From Aurantimonas coralicida (lineage in GTDB: Bacteria; Pseudomonadota; Alphaproteobacteria; Rhizobiales; Rhizobiaceae): a stretch of 42,439 bases of DNA. Location of the stretch: positions 1 through 42,439 of the forward strand of contig DRFF01000144.1 in assembly GCA_011050685.1 (NCBI GenBank), in the 5' to 3' direction. The notes below the pieces were generated by a model that was given only the letters and a program-made list of their open reading frames with translations, was not told where the DNA came from and ran no database searches. Positions 1-6,901 of the stretch are shown one piece after another. The number at the start of each line of letters is the position of its first letter. Positions within the stretch are counted from its first letter, which is position 1. The position numbers and the translations under genes were made by a program.

Positions 1-119
1 CAGATGGTCGCGAGCGGTCCGTTGTATGGTTCGCGGGACTCGCCATGCTTCGATACGCAGAGGACGATGTTCAAAACGAAAAGACCTGCGTAAACCCACT
101 GAGGCCACGCCCACTCCAT
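1..119 (-). CDS. Small Trp-rich membrane protein, partial (cut by window edge)
   Basis: The start at 119 shares one base with the stop of the preceding gene (TGATG), so the two are translationally coupled. Thirty-nine codons are visible before the left edge. The protein begins MEWAWPQWVY and has one hydrophobic stretch at about residues 9-23, then a polar KHGESRE segment. Similar very small phage proteins usually have a second membrane segment, which would lie outside the window. It is the most promoter-distal visible gene of the leftward early operon. The function is unknown. Confidence 0.7.
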   Translation of the reverse strand, partial: MEWAWPQWVYAGLFVLNIVLCVSKHGESREPYNGPLATI

Positions 120-286
120 CAGCTTTCTCCTGTGTCTTTAACGGAGCCGGTCGAGCATACCTTGCAGACCACCCGGCGCTTATGGCCGATGAAATCCTTC
201 CCGCAGTGACAGCAACGGCAGAAGTAATTGCCGTTCTCGTGCGAGAAATCTTCGGGCCAATTCCGCTCGGATTCGGGGTCAATCAT
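119..286 (-). CDS. Small zinc-finger protein (55 aa)
   Basis: This 55-residue ORF starts at ATG 286, overlapping the end of the upstream gene by 8 bases, and ends at a TGA that overlaps the next start. Cysteines at residues 23, 25, 26 and 28 and at 41 and 44 form two CxxC knuckles separated by an FIGHKRR segment, as in a compact treble-clef or zinc-ribbon fold. Trp10 and the acidic N-terminus resemble small phage zinc-finger proteins that often sit in early operons. Nucleic-acid or protein binding is inferred from the fold only. Confidence 0.75.
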   Translation of the reverse strand: MIDPESERNWPEDFSHENGNYFCRCCHCGKDFIGHKRRVVCKVCSTGSVKDTGES

Positions 287-461
287 CGCCGGCCTCAGAT
301 CGTTGATAAACGGAGCCGGGCGGTCGATGATCCTGTTCCCATTTCATCCGGTCTTGAAGTGCCTGCTTCGCCTCCTCTGGGTCAGAAGGGCGAGCATCAC
401 CGCACTCGGATTTACACCTACCAGCGAAGCGGCAACCGTAGAAATAGACGCAACGCATCAA
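279..461 (-). CDS. Hypothetical cysteine-rich protein (60 aa)
   Basis: The start at 461 overlaps the upstream stop by 4 bases (ATGA), the spacing seen throughout this operon. Cysteines at residues 4, 10, 16 and 20 could bind one metal ion. The C-terminal half is charged and probably helical. I do not recognise a family. The overlap on both sides supports it as a real coupled gene rather than a chance frame. Confidence 0.6.
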   Translation of the reverse strand: MMRCVYFYGCRFAGRCKSECGDARPSDPEEAKQALQDRMKWEQDHRPPGSVYQRSEAGDD

Positions 462-1234
462 CCCTTCTCCTGAGTGTCAATAACGGACATATCTTGCTCG
501 GCCATCCGGCAGAACAGGCTGCACTCGATATCCGTCTCGTTGGGATAGTCGCCGAGGTCCGGCGGCAACTCAGTCAACGGAAACCGCTCTAGCTGCCGCT
601 CACCGCCTCCATTGGTCCATTCCCGCTTGCAGATAGTGCGCCCTAGTTCCGCCTCGATCTGGGCTGTTTCCTGGAAATCCTCGGGGAAATCGTCCTTGAT
701 CTTGTTCCAGTAGCCGGCCTGGCCCTTGATGCAGCCGATGCAGTTGTTGTTCCGATAGCCCAGGAGGTACATGGCCGGAAGTTCGATGCCCGCCCTCTCG
801 ACCACGGCCTTGCAGTCGCTTCGGGTCAGACCTCGCTCAATCAGGATAGGCCAGAGGTTATGCCCCTCGGCATTGGCCCCCTGGAACTTCGCAACCCGGT
901 CGGTTTCATCGGCCGTGTAGCCCATCACAATCACATCATCCGGCTCTTGAAATTGCTGGCGAACCTTCTTCTTCAGCTCGGTGGTGCAACGGGCGCCCGT
1001 GGGGCCAACCAGGAATCGGGTTTGCCGCCAAACCTCACGGGCCGAGCGGCCGTATTTGTCGTTCCCCAGGATCAGAACTTCCTGGCCAAACCACTTCTCG
1101 CAATCACGCAGGAACCGCATGTTGTCCGGGTGCTCCTCCTTGACTTCGCAATAGGCGATCACGTCCGGGCGGGCCAATTTGGTGGCCACCGCGCTAGGTG
1201 CTCCGCAGCTAAACCAGGAGATGATTCGGGCCAC
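458..1234 (-). CDS. Phage PAPS-reductase-family (adenine nucleotide alpha hydrolase-like) protein
   Basis: The 258-residue product opens with ISWFSCGAPSAVA, a degenerate PP-loop (SxGxxS) typical of the PAPS reductase/ATP pyrophosphatase fold. It continues with an ARCTTELKK segment near residue 81 and a CIGCIKGQAGYWNK segment near residue 165 that is characteristic of the phage branch of the family. True PAPS reductases reduce PAPS to sulfite; phage members are mostly uncharacterised, and relatives such as DndC act in DNA sulfur modification. The P-loop has Cys in place of the usual second Gly. It overlaps its upstream neighbour, the Gp37/Gp68 gene, by one base. The family is clear, the reaction is not. 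Confidence 0.8.
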   Translation of the reverse strand: MARIISWFSCGAPSAVATKLARPDVIAYCEVKEEHPDNMRFLRDCEKWFGQEVLILGNDKYGRSAREVWRQTRFLVGPTGARCTTELKKKVRQQFQEPDDVIVMGYTADETDRVAKFQGANAEGHNLWPILIERGLTRSDCKAVVERAGIELPAMYLLGYRNNNCIGCIKGQAGYWNKIKDDFPEDFQETAQIEAELGRTICKREWTNGGGERQLERFPLTELPPDLGDYPNETDIECSLFCRMAEQDMSVIDTQEKG

Positions 1235-2118
1235 TATTTCGGCTCCTCGCTACTTGGTGCAGAATCCGACCTTGGAAATTCCCGCACCATGAGATCGGCG
1301 GGGATCGGCGCCTTGCGCGACATCTGCTTCATGAAGAACGGCACGCCCGCCTCTCGGCATTGGTCTCTGATCGATCGTGGCCAGGCTGGATCCATGCCCC
1401 GCGCGCGCGGGCCGCTCTCGCCGCCGGCGATGACCCAATGAAGGCAGTCGGCCATCTTGTTCCCAGCGGCGGCACCCACGCCTGCGGTTGATACTTCCCG
1501 CAAGTCAATCGGCCCTAGCAGGGGTTCACACGACAGGAACCGCACTGCTGCCGGCGCGTTCAGCAGATGGGGCATCCGCTCATCCGCGCGGCGCTGGTCC
1601 TCGACCGATGTGCCGAGCCAGATATTTGGGATCGGCCAACGCAGGAGCGAATGACCCTCGAAATTGAAGGTGTGGCCGAACGCACGGGCTTCCGCTTCGA
1701 GCGGGTTTATGGTCCTCGAAAGGCGGAGCACATGCTCGCGCATCCGCTCCGGCCGCTTGGTCAGAACCTGGAAGGTGTGGCGCGGCGAGGCAGCCATCAC
1801 GGCAAAGACCTTATCGATCCAATCATCGGGCACATCCTCATGGAACAGGTCTCCCATGGAGTTCACGAACACCCGTCGCGGCTTGCGCCACTTGAGCGGT
1901 TGGGTAAGACGCTCCTCGAGGAACCGCACCGCGCCGGTCCAGACGGGCCCAGCCTTGGTATCCTGGGTGAGCCCGCTGTAGGGCTTCGTCGTCTTGAGCC
2001 GCGTTCCGGCCATGCGCATGGCATAGCAGTTGGTGCAGCCGGGCGAGACGACCGAGCAGCCGACGACGGGGTTCCAGGTCGCGTCCGTCCACTCGATTTT
2101 GCTGTTTTCGGCCATCAA
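1234..2118 (-). CDS. Phage Gp37/Gp68-like protein (DUF5131)
   Basis: The 294-residue product begins with IEWTDATWNPVVGC followed by CTNCYA, the hallmark opening of the phage Gp37/Gp68 (DUF5131) family. Cys21, Cys28 and Cys31 form a C-x6-C-x2-C cluster reminiscent of radical-SAM enzymes. The WIDKVFAVMAASPRHTFQVLTKRP block and IWLGTSVEDQ block are also family hallmarks. The biochemical role is not established. The gene overlaps the 107-aa gene upstream by 4 bases and the PAPS-reductase-like gene downstream by one base. Co-occurrence with the latter is common in phage early operons. Confidence 0.85.
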   Translation of the reverse strand: MMAENSKIEWTDATWNPVVGCSVVSPGCTNCYAMRMAGTRLKTTKPYSGLTQDTKAGPVWTGAVRFLEERLTQPLKWRKPRRVFVNSMGDLFHEDVPDDWIDKVFAVMAASPRHTFQVLTKRPERMREHVLRLSRTINPLEAEARAFGHTFNFEGHSLLRWPIPNIWLGTSVEDQRRADERMPHLLNAPAAVRFLSCEPLLGPIDLREVSTAGVGAAAGNKMADCLHWVIAGGESGPRARGMDPAWPRSIRDQCREAGVPFFMKQMSRKAPIPADLMVREFPRSDSAPSSEEPK

Positions 2119-2438
2119 TCTTCCGATGGGTCAGATTGTACGAAATGGGACTTCTTTTCGTTGCGCCGGCCGCCCTGGCCAACCCCGGCGCGCGCCGTCG
2201 CCAGCCCCGCGCGCTCGACCTCGGCGCGGTAGCGCTGGGCCAGCAGGCGCAGGGCGCCGTAGTCGAGATCCCCGTCGATGAAATGGCACGCCGCCTCGAG
2301 CGCGCGGTCGGCGGCCCGGACCAGCGCGTCGCTCGCGCGCGGCGGGTCCTGGGTGTCGGATGCCGGGTTCGAGTGATGCCGGCGGCGCGGCGCGCGCAGC
2401 TCGGTCTCGCCAAGCGTCCGCTCCGGAGGCCGGCTCAC
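2115..2438 (-). CDS. Hypothetical phage protein (107 aa)
   Basis: No family is recognised. The protein has a basic, proline-rich N-terminus of about 35 residues, a predicted helical middle (residues 36-85, rich in Ala, Arg and Leu) and a charged tail. ATGA-type overlaps on both sides place it firmly in the early operon. Base and codon use match the neighbours. Confidence 0.6.
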   Translation of the reverse strand: MSRPPERTLGETELRAPRRRHHSNPASDTQDPPRASDALVRAADRALEAACHFIDGDLDYGALRLLAQRYRAEVERAGLATARAGVGQGGRRNEKKSHFVQSDPSED

Positions 2439-2836
2439 GACAACCCCCGGTGCGGCGGGACGTAGCCGCCGAAACCGTCGGACAGCGTAACCGCGACCGT
2501 CGTCTTGGCGTTCTTCTCGCGGCAGTGCTTACAGATCCGATTGTGGATGCCCTCGCTGGGGAAGTCCCCGCGGCAGCGCAGGCAGGCCCGGGGGCGCGCG
2601 TCCGCGCACGGCTCCGGCCTCGGCTTGCTGTATTTGTAGGATTTCTGCCGCGCGCGCCGGGCGCGCATGGCGGCGTTGTAGGCCGGCTTGTCGAGGCGCA
2701 CCCCGATCCGGTTTGCCTTTTGGGCGATCGACCCCAGCGTATGGTCCGGCAGGACGGCGTGGCAGGCCACGGCTCCGCCCGCCGGGAAGAGCTCCCGGAT
2801 GGTGGCCAGCTCCTCGGCCGTGTAGCGCGCGACCAT
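2435..2836 (-). CDS. HTH/zinc-ribbon protein, GcrA- or SANT-like N-terminus
   Basis: The N-terminal 48 residues (YTAEELATIRELFP then LGSIAQKANRIGVRL) match the pattern of SANT/GcrA-type helix-turn-helix domains. A basic linker follows, then a zinc ribbon with Cys85, Cys88, Cys102 and Cys105 (CLRC...CKHC). The combination suggests a small DNA-binding regulator of 133 residues. It sits 3 bases after another HTH gene and overlaps the next gene. GcrA is a methylation-sensitive transcription factor in alphaproteobacteria; a regulatory role is inferred from that resemblance only. Confidence 0.65.
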   Translation of the reverse strand: MVARYTAEELATIRELFPAGGAVACHAVLPDHTLGSIAQKANRIGVRLDKPAYNAAMRARRARQKSYKYSKPRPEPCADARPRACLRCRGDFPSEGIHNRICKHCREKNAKTTVAVTLSDGFGGYVPPHRGLS

Positions 2837-2839
2837 CGC

Positions 2840-3307
2840 TCACGCTCTCTCGCTCAAGCGCCGCCCGCGCGCCAGCTTCGCGCGCACCGCGTCGTGGCTC
2901 TTGCCGACGATGACCGCGAGTTGCCGGTCGCTCAGGTGGCCTTGGCCGCCCGAGCGCGCCAGCCGCAGCACCTCGATTTCGTGGTCCCGCCAATCGTCGC
3001 GCGGCGGCCGGAGCGTTGTTCCACGTGAAACTGTGTCACGGGGTTTCGGCCGCGCGCGCGGCATGCCGGCGAAGCCGTAGTCCCAGCACAGCGCCAGGGC
3101 CCGGCTGGTCCGCGAGCGGCATGTCTTGATTAACCTGCCGCCTGCGTCGCGGACGCGGTGCGGGTTGACGGCCGTTGGCGTCTCCGGGTGCGCGCCCGCA
3201 AGCCGGCCCTGCACCACCGCCCAATAGGCCGGGTTGACCGAGGTGGCGGGGATTTGCTGCGCGCCGGGTTGGCCGGCAGCGGCGCGCGTTTGACGGATTG
3301 CGGTCAT
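2840..3307 (-). CDS. Protein with C-terminal SANT/GcrA-like HTH
   Basis: The C-terminal 50 residues (about 101-150, DDWRDHEIEVLRLA then LSDRQLAVIVGKSHDAVRAK) fit a SANT/Myb-like trihelical DNA-binding domain. The N-terminal two thirds are basic, proline-rich and of unknown fold. The gene overlaps the upstream gene by 4 bases. It is the second of two consecutive early genes carrying a related HTH, so the pair may regulate transcription together; this is inference. Confidence 0.6.
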   Translation of the reverse strand: MTAIRQTRAAAGQPGAQQIPATSVNPAYWAVVQGRLAGAHPETPTAVNPHRVRDAGGRLIKTCRSRTSRALALCWDYGFAGMPRARPKPRDTVSRGTTLRPPRDDWRDHEIEVLRLARSGGQGHLSDRQLAVIVGKSHDAVRAKLARGRRLSERA

Positions 3308-3543
3308 ACCGGCCCTCCGTCGCCGGCGATGAACGGCTCGCCCACCGGATCACCGGCGAGGAGCTGGCGGAAGTGCTGGCACCGGCGCCGGCGGTCCAGG
3401 ACCTCGGCGCGCGCCGGGCAGCGGCCGATGCCGGAGACGTAATCGACACAGGTCTCGGCGAGCGCATCGAGGTCGTCGGTCTCGGCGCCGCAGCCGGGGC
3501 AGGTGAAGGGGGTTCCAGAGGCCAGGGATCGGGGATCAGGCAT
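3304..3543 (-). CDS. Small zinc-binding protein (79 aa)
   Basis: The ATG at 3543 (MPDPRS) is preferred over the upstream ATG at 3585 because it overlaps the preceding stop by only 8 bases. The ATG at 3546, directly before it, is an equal alternative. The product contains CPGCG at residues 15-19 and further cysteines at 32, 42 and 55, consistent with a zinc ribbon with an extra Cys. The function is unknown. Confidence 0.6.
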   Translation of the reverse strand: MPDPRSLASGTPFTCPGCGAETDDLDALAETCVDYVSGIGRCPARAEVLDRRRRCQHFRQLLAGDPVGEPFIAGDGGPV

Positions 3544-4072
3544 CATTGGGCCCGCCAATTGCGCGAGCCGCTTCGTCGGCCGCAAGGACCGCCTCGGGCT
3601 CGCGCCGGACCTTCTCGATGCGTTTGGTGAGGCCGGCGAGCATGGCGTACCGCGTTAAGGCGTCGGCGTTGGCGCGCCGCTCGGCGGCGTTCAATTGCCG
3701 CATGTCGACGAAGCTGAGCCGGTGCCCCATCTTGCCGAGCGCGCGCTTGGCCTCGCGCAGCCCCGCCGTCTCGGCCCACTCGGTCTGCTCGGGCGGCGGC
3801 ACGATCCGGTAACCTTGGCCGCGCACGTTATCGAGCGCTATCTGGTGCTCGCGCAGCAGGGCGCCGCGGAACGGCTCCATCGCGGCGACGAAGGCGAGCT
3901 CGGCCTTCTTGGCGTCCTCGTAGCGCGTCGCCGGTCCCGGCCGGGTGATCTTGAACGCTTCGTAGAGCCAGTCGAAGCCGACCAGGTCGCCGGCCTCGAA
4001 GCCCTGCTCGTGGAACCCGGCCAGCGCTTGGCGCCAGGCCGGATGCAGCTCGATCGGGTTAGCCTCGATCAT
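3536..4072 (-). CDS. Phage early protein with OmpR-type wing-like motif
   Basis: The 178-residue product has an N-terminal part reading WRQALAGFHEQGFEAGDLVGFDWL and a central LLREHQIALDNVRGQGYRI. This resembles the recognition helix and wing (VRGxGYRL) of winged-helix regulators, followed by helical regions. Similar proteins occur in siphophage early operons without a proven role. Its start codon lies 9 bases after the GGAG of the last unit of the pentamer repeat array, so that unit provides the ribosome binding site. A DNA-binding role, possibly at the array just upstream, is speculative. Confidence 0.65.
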   Translation of the reverse strand: MIEANPIELHPAWRQALAGFHEQGFEAGDLVGFDWLYEAFKITRPGPATRYEDAKKAELAFVAAMEPFRGALLREHQIALDNVRGQGYRIVPPPEQTEWAETAGLREAKRALGKMGHRLSFVDMRQLNAAERRANADALTRYAMLAGLTKRIEKVRREPEAVLAADEAARAIGGPNDA

Positions 4073-4815
4073 GATTCAAATCTCCGTGCCTTGCCAAGCC
4101 CCGCCGCGCCTCGCCCCGCCGGACCTTGCCCCGCCATGCCTTGCCGCGCCGAGTGAAATCCGCAAAGTCTCCGTGCCTTGCCGGGCCTGGCCGAGCCGCG
4201 CCCAGCCGAGCTGCGGCTTGCCACGCCGAGCCGGGCCTGGCCACGCGCCGCCGCGCCCTGCCGCGTAAAATTCCTGAAATCTCCGTGCCAAGCCGCGCCC
4301 TGCCTTGCCCAGCCGCTCCGAGCCCAGCAAGGCCAAACCAAGCGGCGCCGCGTGGTATCTGCAAAGTTTCCGTGCCTTGCCCCGCCAGGCCGTGCCCTGC
4401 CAGGCCAGGCCTGGCCCTGCCCCGCCGAGCCGCGTGAAATCCGCAAAGTCTCCGTGCCTCGCCAGGCCAAGCCGCGCCATGCCAAGCTGTGCCGGGCAAT
4501 GCACGGCCACGCCGCGATGAACTCGTGACAATCGTCAAAATCTCCGTGCCGCGCCCCGCCATGCCGCACCCAGCAAAGCCTTGCCCCGCCCGGCCCAGCC
4601 GCGCCGCGCCCAGCAGCGCCACAACCTCGCTAATCATTCAAATCTCCGTGCCAAGCCGTGCCAAGCCGTGCCAAGCCGAGCGGCGCCGGGCCGAGCCTTG
4701 CCAAACCAGGCCGGACCACACCATGCCGCACCGTCGTGAAAATCGCCGAACTCTCCGTGCCTTGCCCTGCCTCGCCCGGCCCAGCCCGGCCGTGCTATGC
4801 AGAGCCGCGCTACAA
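4073..4815 (-). repeat. Eight-unit array of GGCNN pentamer blocks with conserved GGAGA linkers
   Basis: This 743-base stretch holds no credible gene. On the coding (minus) strand it consists of runs of GGCNN pentamers, each run ending in GGCACGGAGA (GGAAA in one) and followed by a linker of about 20 bases with consensus CTTTGCGGATTTCACGCGGC. On the plus strand the TCTCCGTGCC marks (TTTCCGTGCC in one) begin at 4081, 4168, 4280, 4367, 4449, 4541, 4643 and 4752. The last unit places GGAG 9 bases before the ATG at 4072. Long open frames through the block on both strands are by-products of the stop-poor pentamer. Candidate roles are an origin with iterons, a protein-binding array or an RNA-level element. 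Confidence 0.85.
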
Positions 4816-5388
4816 CTAATCATCGCCGGTTACCTCGAAGCGGCCGAAGCGCGGCCGATAGGTGCCCAGGCCGATGTAACGCCCGGCGTCGGTGACGATC
4901 CGGCGGACTTCGGCGGCGTCCAGGATCTTCGGGTCCAAGGCCACGGTGAAGGCGACCCGCCAGGCGCGGAAGATCGGCCGGCAGCGCATTATCCGGGCGC
5001 GCTGGACGACTGCGCTCCTGAGATCGACGAAGCGCTCGTCCGCCCACAGCTTGGCGATAGAGCGTGGGCCGTCGTACTCGAGCCGGTTCTTGTCCTCGAC
5101 CACCATGGTGCCGCGCTGGACCGCCTTGCCGAGCTTGGACAGTTTCGCCGCGTCGCGGATCATCGCGTCCAGGTTGAGGCCGGGGATGTAGGGGCCGAGA
5201 TCGGCGTCGAAATACAGCCCGGCCTCGAACTCCAGGCGGGCCAGATCCATCTTGTCCTCCTCGGTCTTCTTTTTCTTGCCGGTAATCACCTTCATCGCTT
5301 TGGTCAGCGGGTCGAAGGGGTTCACCGTGCGCTCCGACTGCATCAGCAGCGGCGCGGTCCCGGTGATCTCGTAGTGGATGGTCTCCAT
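4816..5388 (-). CDS. Phage protein with RAMP/Cas7-like glycine-rich C-terminus
   Basis: The 190-residue product starts at ATG 5388 behind an AGGA motif. It reads METIHYEITGTAPLLMQS, then LNPF-like NPFDPLTKAMKVITGKKKKT, then YIPGLNLDAMIRDAAKLSKLG. It ends with an ALDPKILDA...YIGLGTYRPRFGRFEV segment. The beta-strand plus GxGxxRPRFGRF pattern resembles the glycine-rich loop of RAMP proteins such as Cas7. Homologous proteins are frequent in siphophages, with no known function. It lies directly upstream of the pentamer array in the same transcript. The RAMP assignment is pattern-based inference. Confidence 0.65.
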   Translation of the reverse strand: METIHYEITGTAPLLMQSERTVNPFDPLTKAMKVITGKKKKTEEDKMDLARLEFEAGLYFDADLGPYIPGLNLDAMIRDAAKLSKLGKAVQRGTMVVEDKNRLEYDGPRSIAKLWADERFVDLRSAVVQRARIMRCRPIFRAWRVAFTVALDPKILDAAEVRRIVTDAGRYIGLGTYRPRFGRFEVTGDD

Positions 5389-5427
5389 GATCGGTCCTTT
5401 CGGTCTAAACGCCCGGCGGTCGGCTCC

Positions 5428-5802
5428 TCACCCTCGGAACCACCCCAGGACCCGCGCCCAGAAGCCCGATGGCGCAGCTCGACGATCCGCCGCCGCCAGG
5501 GTGGACGCTTCGCAGACCTCCTCGAAGTCCCCGCACCAATACTCGCCCCACACTGAGGGCCATTGGGCAGTACCCCTCTTGCCGGCGGTCGGCGCGTGAC
5601 GGTGGCAATGCCCAGGATCGAATTCGACGTCAAAACGGAGAAAGTAACGGCATCCGATACATCTCGGGGCGGGCGCCACAGCTTCCGGCTTCTGACTTCC
5701 GACTTCTGTGCCTGACCATGCGGGCATCTCAAGTTCCTCCAGGCGGTCGATCTGAGCGCTGAGCTCGGCATAGTTGGCGTCCACTTCTTCGGCGCTGATC
5801 AC
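5428..5802 (-). CDS. Cysteine-containing phage early protein (124 aa)
   Basis: The start is a GTG at 5802. Residues 5-25 form a short helical or coiled segment. The core has CIGCRYF (Cys48, Cys51), a GHCHRHAP segment (Cys66) and WPSVWGEYWCGDFE (Cys90), a four-Cys arrangement common in small phage proteins and probably metal-binding. Residues 35-41 (GSQKPEA) are encoded by a short CAGAAG/CGGAAG repeat tract at 5682-5709. The function is unknown. Confidence 0.6.
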   Translation of the reverse strand: MISAEEVDANYAELSAQIDRLEELEMPAWSGTEVGSQKPEAVAPAPRCIGCRYFLRFDVEFDPGHCHRHAPTAGKRGTAQWPSVWGEYWCGDFEEVCEASTLAAADRRAAPSGFWARVLGWFRG

Positions 5803-5833
5803 GTGATTTTTCCTTGCTTGGGCTTCGCCCGGC

Positions 5834-6172
5834 TCATGGCCGGAACCACCGCAACAGGCGCGCGCGCCAGCCGGTACCGAGGCGGTTCAAGGCGCGCGTG
5901 GCTGCGCGATAGACCTCTCTTTCGACCTGCTGGGGCACCAGGGCTTCGCAGGCCGTGCTGCGCCGCGCGCCGGCCTCGGCGCGGCGCAGGCGCTCGGCGG
6001 CCATGTAGGTGGTGATCTTGTCGACGGTCCGCAGCGTCGGGCTGCGGCCGTTTCTCACCTCGACGATGATCGAGCCATCGCCGACGGCGGCCTTGCCAAG
6101 CGCCGTTGGACTTATCCCAGTCTCGTTCACGAAATCGTGAACCTCGGACAAGAACTGTTCTGTATGAGACAT
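5834..6172 (-). CDS. HTH DNA-binding protein, first gene of leftward early operon (Cro-like position)
   Basis: I chose the ATG at 6172 (MSHTEQFLSEVHDFV); in-frame ATGs at 6178 and 6205 are also possible and none has a strong Shine-Dalgarno. Residues 20-57 (ISPTALGKAAVGDGSIIVEVRNGRSPTLRTVDKI) fit an XRE-like helix-turn-helix. The C-terminal third is basic with LLRWF at the end. It is divergent from the putative repressor across a shared operator region and is the first gene behind the strong leftward promoter, the position of a Cro protein. That role is inferred from context. Confidence 0.65.
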   Translation of the reverse strand: MSHTEQFLSEVHDFVNETGISPTALGKAAVGDGSIIVEVRNGRSPTLRTVDKITTYMAAERLRRAEAGARRSTACEALVPQQVEREVYRAATRALNRLGTGWRARLLRWFRP

Positions 6173-6236
6173 TTTCATGATTTTCAGAATCGGACATTTG
6201 TACATGATCTAGCGGTCTGGACCTTGCAGACCACCA

Positions 6237-6265
6237 TATCTATGGGAAATTTCCGAATCTGTCAA
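6237..6265 (-). promoter_or_regulatory. Leftward early promoter (PL-like)
   Basis: On the minus strand TTGACA (6265-6260) is followed by exactly 17 bases and then TAGATA (6242-6237), a good sigma-70-type promoter. The palindrome GGAAATTTCC lies inside the spacer, so a bound repressor would block RNA polymerase. Transcription would start about 6230 and enter the HTH gene at 6172. Confidence 0.75.
6245..6254. promoter_or_regulatory. Operator site 1, GGAAATTTCC palindrome
   Basis: This is a perfect 10-base palindrome, extended on one side to GGAAATTTCCGAA. It lies between the -35 and -10 elements of the leftward promoter. Confidence 0.7.
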
Positions 6266-6281
6266 TCGGAAAAGTCACATT

Positions 6282-6291
6282 GGAAATTTCC
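6282..6291. promoter_or_regulatory. Operator site 2, GGAAATTTCC palindrome
   Basis: This is a second exact copy, 37 bases from site 1 and 26 bases before the repressor start at 6317. A half-site, ATCGGAAAA, lies between them at 6265-6273. The arrangement fits autoregulation of the repressor gene. Confidence 0.65.
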
Positions 6292-6316
6292 GAGGTTCCG
6301 GCGCAGCCTAGGAGCC

Positions 6317-6889
6317 ATGGGAGAGGCGAAGCGTGATATCGAGAATCTCGACGCGACCCGGCGCTTGATCGTTGATCGCGCCGCCAAGTTGGGGAAGACG
6401 CTCGCGGAGTTGACCCGCGCACTCCCCAAGCGCGGCGGCCGACACCGCAATTCCAAATTCATTGACGACTACATTTGGAAGCGCTCGCCCTGGAAGCTCG
6501 ACGAGGACGACCGCCCCGCCATCGCGGCAGAACTCGGCCTCGAGGATTGGGAATTGCTGCCCGTGACCGGGCTAGGCGATCGGGGTGCCGACTACGAACG
6601 CATGCCGGCCACGGCCAAGCCGCACCTGGTCGAGGCGGTGCCCGTGGATCTTGCGGAACTTCTCGGGTGGCTGGCGGAGGAGTTGCAGACTTTGCACCAG
6701 GCTGAGCGCTTGCCCTTGGAGACGCGCGAGCTGGTTACGGCCGCCGCCCAGATGCACGAAGAGATCGGCAAGGTGGCCTCGGAGGCCGAATATCACGAGC
6801 TGGCGAAGCGCGCGCTCCGGCGCCGAGGCTTGTGGCTACAGCGCCAACGTGCGGCCATCCTCACAGGCCGCAGCCAAGCCGGGGCGTAG
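6317..6889 (+). CDS. Putative lysogeny repressor (CI-like, 190 aa)
   Basis: I chose the ATG at 6317 (MGEAKRD), preceded by AGGAG at 6310-6314 with a short spacer. Residues 15-80 contain a probable helix-turn-helix (RRLIVDRAAKLGKTLAELTRAL, then FIDDYIWKRSPWKL and the second helix pair IAAELGLEDWELL). The C-terminal part is helical; no LexA-type peptidase residues are evident. It lies divergent to the leftward early operon beside two GGAAATTTCC sites, which is the position of a phage immunity repressor. The repressor role is inferred from position and HTH. It is followed after 12 bases by a membrane protein gene. Confidence 0.65.
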   Translation: MGEAKRDIENLDATRRLIVDRAAKLGKTLAELTRALPKRGGRHRNSKFIDDYIWKRSPWKLDEDDRPAIAAELGLEDWELLPVTGLGDRGADYERMPATAKPHLVEAVPVDLAELLGWLAEELQTLHQAERLPLETRELVTAAAQMHEEIGKVASEAEYHELAKRALRRRGLWLQRQRAAILTGRSQAGA

Positions 6890-6901
6890 GGACGACTGTC
6901 C

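Noticed and set aside
2135-2465. Plus-strand frames opposite the early operon (for example 2136-2465 and 26-592)
   Set aside because: They are antisense to well-coupled minus-strand genes and show no family features.
4059-4637. Long open frames through the pentamer array on both strands (up to about 190 residues)
   Set aside because: The pentamer creates stop-poor frames on both strands; the products are low-complexity Gly/Ala/Arg strings, and indels follow a 5-base rather than a 3-base rule.
4073-4815. CRISPR array
   Set aside because: The recurring element is short and degenerate, and the material between copies is pentamer repeat rather than unique spacers. No cas operon is present; the RAMP-like resemblance of one protein is not enough.
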